Assembly (NCBI RefSeq): GCF_003940805.1
Contig: NZ_CP034328.1
Span: 2,728,001 to 2,792,000 of the forward strand
Source: Tabrizicola piscis
GTDB taxonomy: Bacteria > Pseudomonadota > Alphaproteobacteria > Rhodobacterales > Rhodobacteraceae
Reading direction: 5' to 3'
Length of the DNA: 64,000 bases
Shown here: positions 62,025-64,000 of the stretch, in pieces
How positions within the stretch are numbered: position 1 is the stretch's first letter
Layout of the letters: the number at the start of each line of letters is the position of its first letter
Translations under genes and position numbers: made by a program
Notes under the pieces: generated by a model
Database searches by the model: none
Seen by the model: only the letters and a program-made list of their open reading frames with translations
Told to the model about the DNA's origin: nothing

Positions 62025-63314
62025 TTGCCCCATGAAACGCCTCTGATCACCACCCTTGTCGCGGGCTTTGGCCTTGCCTTTCTGTTCGGCCTCTTGGCGC
62101 AGCGGCTGAAGCTGCCGCTGATCGCGGGCTATCTTTTGGCGGGTGTGATCATCGGCCCGTTCACGCCGGGTTATGTGGCCGACATGGGGCTGGCGACCGA
62201 ACTGGCGGAACTGGGGGTGATCCTTCTGATGTTCGGCGTCGGCCTGCACTTTTCCCCGCGCGACCTGATGGCGGTGAAGGCGATTGCGGTGCCCGGTGCG
62301 CTGGGCCAGATCGCGGTTGCCAGCAGTTTCGGCACCGCGATGGGCTGGCTGATGGGGTGGAGCCTGGGGGCAGGGCTGATCTTTGGCCTTGCGCTGTCGG
62401 TCGCGTCAACGGTGGTGCTGCTGCGGGCGCTGCAGGACCGCGATCTGTTGCAGAACGAAAAGGGCCGCGTCGCGGTGGGCTGGCTGATCGTCGAGGATCT
62501 GGTGATGGTGCTGGCGCTGGTCCTGATCCCGCCCCTCGCCGGGCTTCTAGGGGGGACACCCCTGCCCGTGGGCGAAGACGCCGAGATCGTGGCCGAGGTG
62601 GGCAGCGGCATCGGCATCGGCCCGATCGCGGCGACGGTCCTGATCACGCTGGTCAAGGCGGCGGCCTTTGTGGCGCTGATGCTGGTCGTCGGGCGGCGGG
62701 TGATCCCTTGGGTGCTGCATTTCGTGTCGCACACCAAATCGCGTGAGCTGTTCCGGCTTGCGGTTCTGGCCATTGCGCTGGGCGTGGCCTATGGGGCGAC
62801 GCATTTCTTTGGCGTGTCTTTCGCGCTGGGGGCGTTCTTTGCCGGGATGGTCATGTCAAGCTCCACCCTGTCGTCACAGGCGATGCGTGAGACGTTGCCG
62901 TTGCGCGATGCCTTTGCCGTCCTGTTCTTCGTGTCGGTGGGGATGCTGTTCAACCCGTCCATCGTGCTGTCGGCCCCGCTGGCGCTGCTGGGGACGGTGC
63001 TGATCATCATCGGGATCAAGTCGGTCGTGGCCTACTACATCGTCCGGGCGTTCGGGCATGACCATGACAAGGGCCTGACCATCGCCGCAAGCCTGGCGCA
63101 GATTGGTGAGTTTTCGTTCATCCTGATCACGATGGGGGTGACGCTTTCCATCGTCCCACCCGAAGCCCGCGATCTGGTGGTGGCGGGGGCGATGATCTCG
63201 ATCCTGCTCAACCCGCTGTTGTTCCATCTGCTGGACAGGCAGTTGGCGCGCAAGGCAGCGGCGCCCCCGCCCGATGCGCCAGAGGCGGCGGCAGAGCCGA
63301 CACCGCAGGGCTGA
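62025..63314 (+). CDS. YbaL-type monovalent cation:proton antiporter (CPA2), no RCK domain
   Basis: A 429-residue membrane antiporter with about 12 helices. CPA2 marks are AGYLLAGVIIGPFTPG, FGVGLHFSPRDL, a discontinuous helix SVASTVVLLRALQDRD and SQIGEFSFIL-like SLAQIGEFSFIL. E. coli YbaL (about 558 aa) carries a C-terminal TrkA-N/RCK domain, which is absent here; the tail is only an Ala/Pro-rich stretch. A TTG start at 62025 (L/M-PHETPLITTLVAG) with upstream GGAAAGGA fits homologues better than the ATG at 61947, which would add 26 hydrophilic residues. Confidence 0.87.
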   Translation: MPHETPLITTLVAGFGLAFLFGLLAQRLKLPLIAGYLLAGVIIGPFTPGYVADMGLATELAELGVILLMFGVGLHFSPRDLMAVKAIAVPGALGQIAVASSFGTAMGWLMGWSLGAGLIFGLALSVASTVVLLRALQDRDLLQNEKGRVAVGWLIVEDLVMVLALVLIPPLAGLLGGTPLPVGEDAEIVAEVGSGIGIGPIAATVLITLVKAAAFVALMLVVGRRVIPWVLHFVSHTKSRELFRLAVLAIALGVAYGATHFFGVSFALGAFFAGMVMSSSTLSSQAMRETLPLRDAFAVLFFVSVGMLFNPSIVLSAPLALLGTVLIIIGIKSVVAYYIVRAFGHDHDKGLTIAASLAQIGEFSFILITMGVTLSIVPPEARDLVVAGAMISILLNPLLFHLLDRQLARKAAAPPPDAPEAAAEPTPQG

Positions 63315-63318
63315 CGGG

Positions 63319-64000
63319 TCAGAGACCGGCTTCGGCGGCGATTGCGGCCTTCGACTTCCGCGCCCGCTCGGTGGCCGATTTCAGCTGACCACAGGCGGCC
63401 ATGATATCTTCGCCGCGCGGGGTGCGGATCGGGCTGGCGTAACCGGCGTGATAGATGATGTCGGCAAAGGCGTGAATCCGGTTGCCGGACGACCGCTTGT
63501 AGGGCGCACCGGGCCATTCGTTGAACGGGATCAGGTTGACCTTGGCCGGGATGCCTTCCAAGAGCTTCACCAGCCGGTGCGCGTCTTCCTTGGTGTCGTT
63601 GACGCCCTCAAGCATCACATATTCAAAGGTGATCCGTTCGCTGTTCGACAGGCCGGGATAGGCCTTCAGCGCCTCAAGCAACGTGGCGATGTTCCAGCGC
63701 TTGTTGATCGGAACGAGCTGGTCGCGCACCTCATCCGTGGTGGCGTGAAAGCTGACGGCCAGCAGGCAGCCGATTTCTGTCGCCGTGCGGGCAATCTCGG
63801 GCACGACTCCGCTGGTGGACAGGGTGATCCGGCGGCGGCCAAGGGCGATGCCTTCGTTGTCCATCACCACTTTCATCGCGTCGCGGACGTTGTCGAAGTT
63901 GTAAAGCGGCTCACCCATCCCCATCAGCACGATGTTGGAGATGAGGCGCACTTCAACCTTCGGCGCGCCCTGCACGGGCCATTCGCCAAGGTCGTCCCGC
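63319..64000 (-). CDS. rlmN: 23S rRNA/tRNA adenine-C2 methyltransferase RlmN, C-terminal part
   Basis: The C-terminal portion (about 226 residues, frame open to the right edge) of the radical SAM enzyme that methylates A2503 of 23S rRNA. Visible motifs are [29 protein letters not shown], the NKRWNI segment, and the catalytic C-terminal Cys in MAACGQL. The radical-SAM CxxxCxxC cluster lies beyond the window. Stop at 63319-63321, 4 bp from the convergent antiporter gene. Confidence 0.95.
   Translation of the reverse strand, partial: RDDLGEWPVQGAPKVEVRLISNIVLMGMGEPLYNFDNVRDAMKVVMDNEGIALGRRRITLSTSGVVPEIARTATEIGCLLAVSFHATTDEVRDQLVPINKRWNIATLLEALKAYPGLSNSERITFEYVMLEGVNDTKEDAHRLVKLLEGIPAKVNLIPFNEWPGAPYKRSSGNRIHAFADIIYHAGYASPIRTPRGEDIMAACGQLKSATERARKSKAAIAAEAGL

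Overview
The window looks like chromosomal DNA of a Rhodobacteraceae-type alphaproteobacterium (Rhodobacter/Gemmobacter/Tabrizicola-like; genus not resolved). It is uniformly GC-rich. Supporting traits are an alphaproteobacterial LexA box (GTTC-N7-GTTC) before dnaE2, an hsp20-DUF1150 pair, a fused ATP sulfurylase/APS kinase, a choice-of-anchor-L/Hint protein and family-typical intergenic hairpins. I see no rRNA, tRNA, CRISPR array, transposase, integrase or phage gene.

Layout. 1-3.4 kb: HAD hydrolase (partial), Mn-pyrophosphatase, metallo-beta-lactamase-fold hydrolase and TraB/GumN protein. 3.5-5.6 kb: groESL with a CIRCE operator. 5.7-11.2 kb: EamA exporter, GNAT, NUDIX, alpha/beta hydrolase, purEK, YdcH and hsp20-DUF1150. 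11.2-18.8 kb: sterol-desaturase-like protein, sat-cysC fusion, rppH, and a ctpA/envC-like/gpmI cell-wall and glycolysis run. 18.8-20.6 kb: tandem EamA exporters. 21.1-25.1 kb: a complete four-gene ABC importer. 25.1-28.9 kb: FAD oxidase, MFS transporter and iolG-like dehydrogenase. 29.1-41.7 kb: the accessory centrepiece described below. 41.8-47.1 kb: argE, DUF1287, mnmH and a FAD-domain/SelD fusion. 47.3-54.6 kb: repeat element, C-terminally short dnaE2, lytic transglycosylase, rnr and a frameshifted MAPEG gene. 54.7-64 kb: GNAT, dapE, Hint protein, dapD, LOG protein, YcaQ glycosylase, YbaL-type antiporter and rlmN (partial).

The most interesting region (29.1-41.7 kb) is a probable envelope proteolysis/lipolysis system. 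It contains two exported type-I metacaspase-like proteins, an anchored HtrA-type PDZ protease, an OmpR-type two-component pair, a patatin-type phospholipase lipoprotein, a chymotrypsin-fold zymogen and three paralogous exported proteins sharing a C-terminal PPC-like beta-domain. Three of its promoter regions, and no other region I noticed, carry a 17-bp site ATGACAAA-N4-GTCAT. The trypsin-like zymogen has a Lys activation site, and both metacaspases keep the acidic pocket residues expected for basic P1. I infer a two-component-controlled periplasmic protease cascade with a lipase arm. Its biological purpose (envelope stress, programmed lysis, defence or predation) is not shown by the sequence.

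A second notable item is a two-copy element of about 220 bp (31-bp inverted arms plus a second conserved hairpin). One copy coincides with the point where dnaE2 loses its C-terminal domain.
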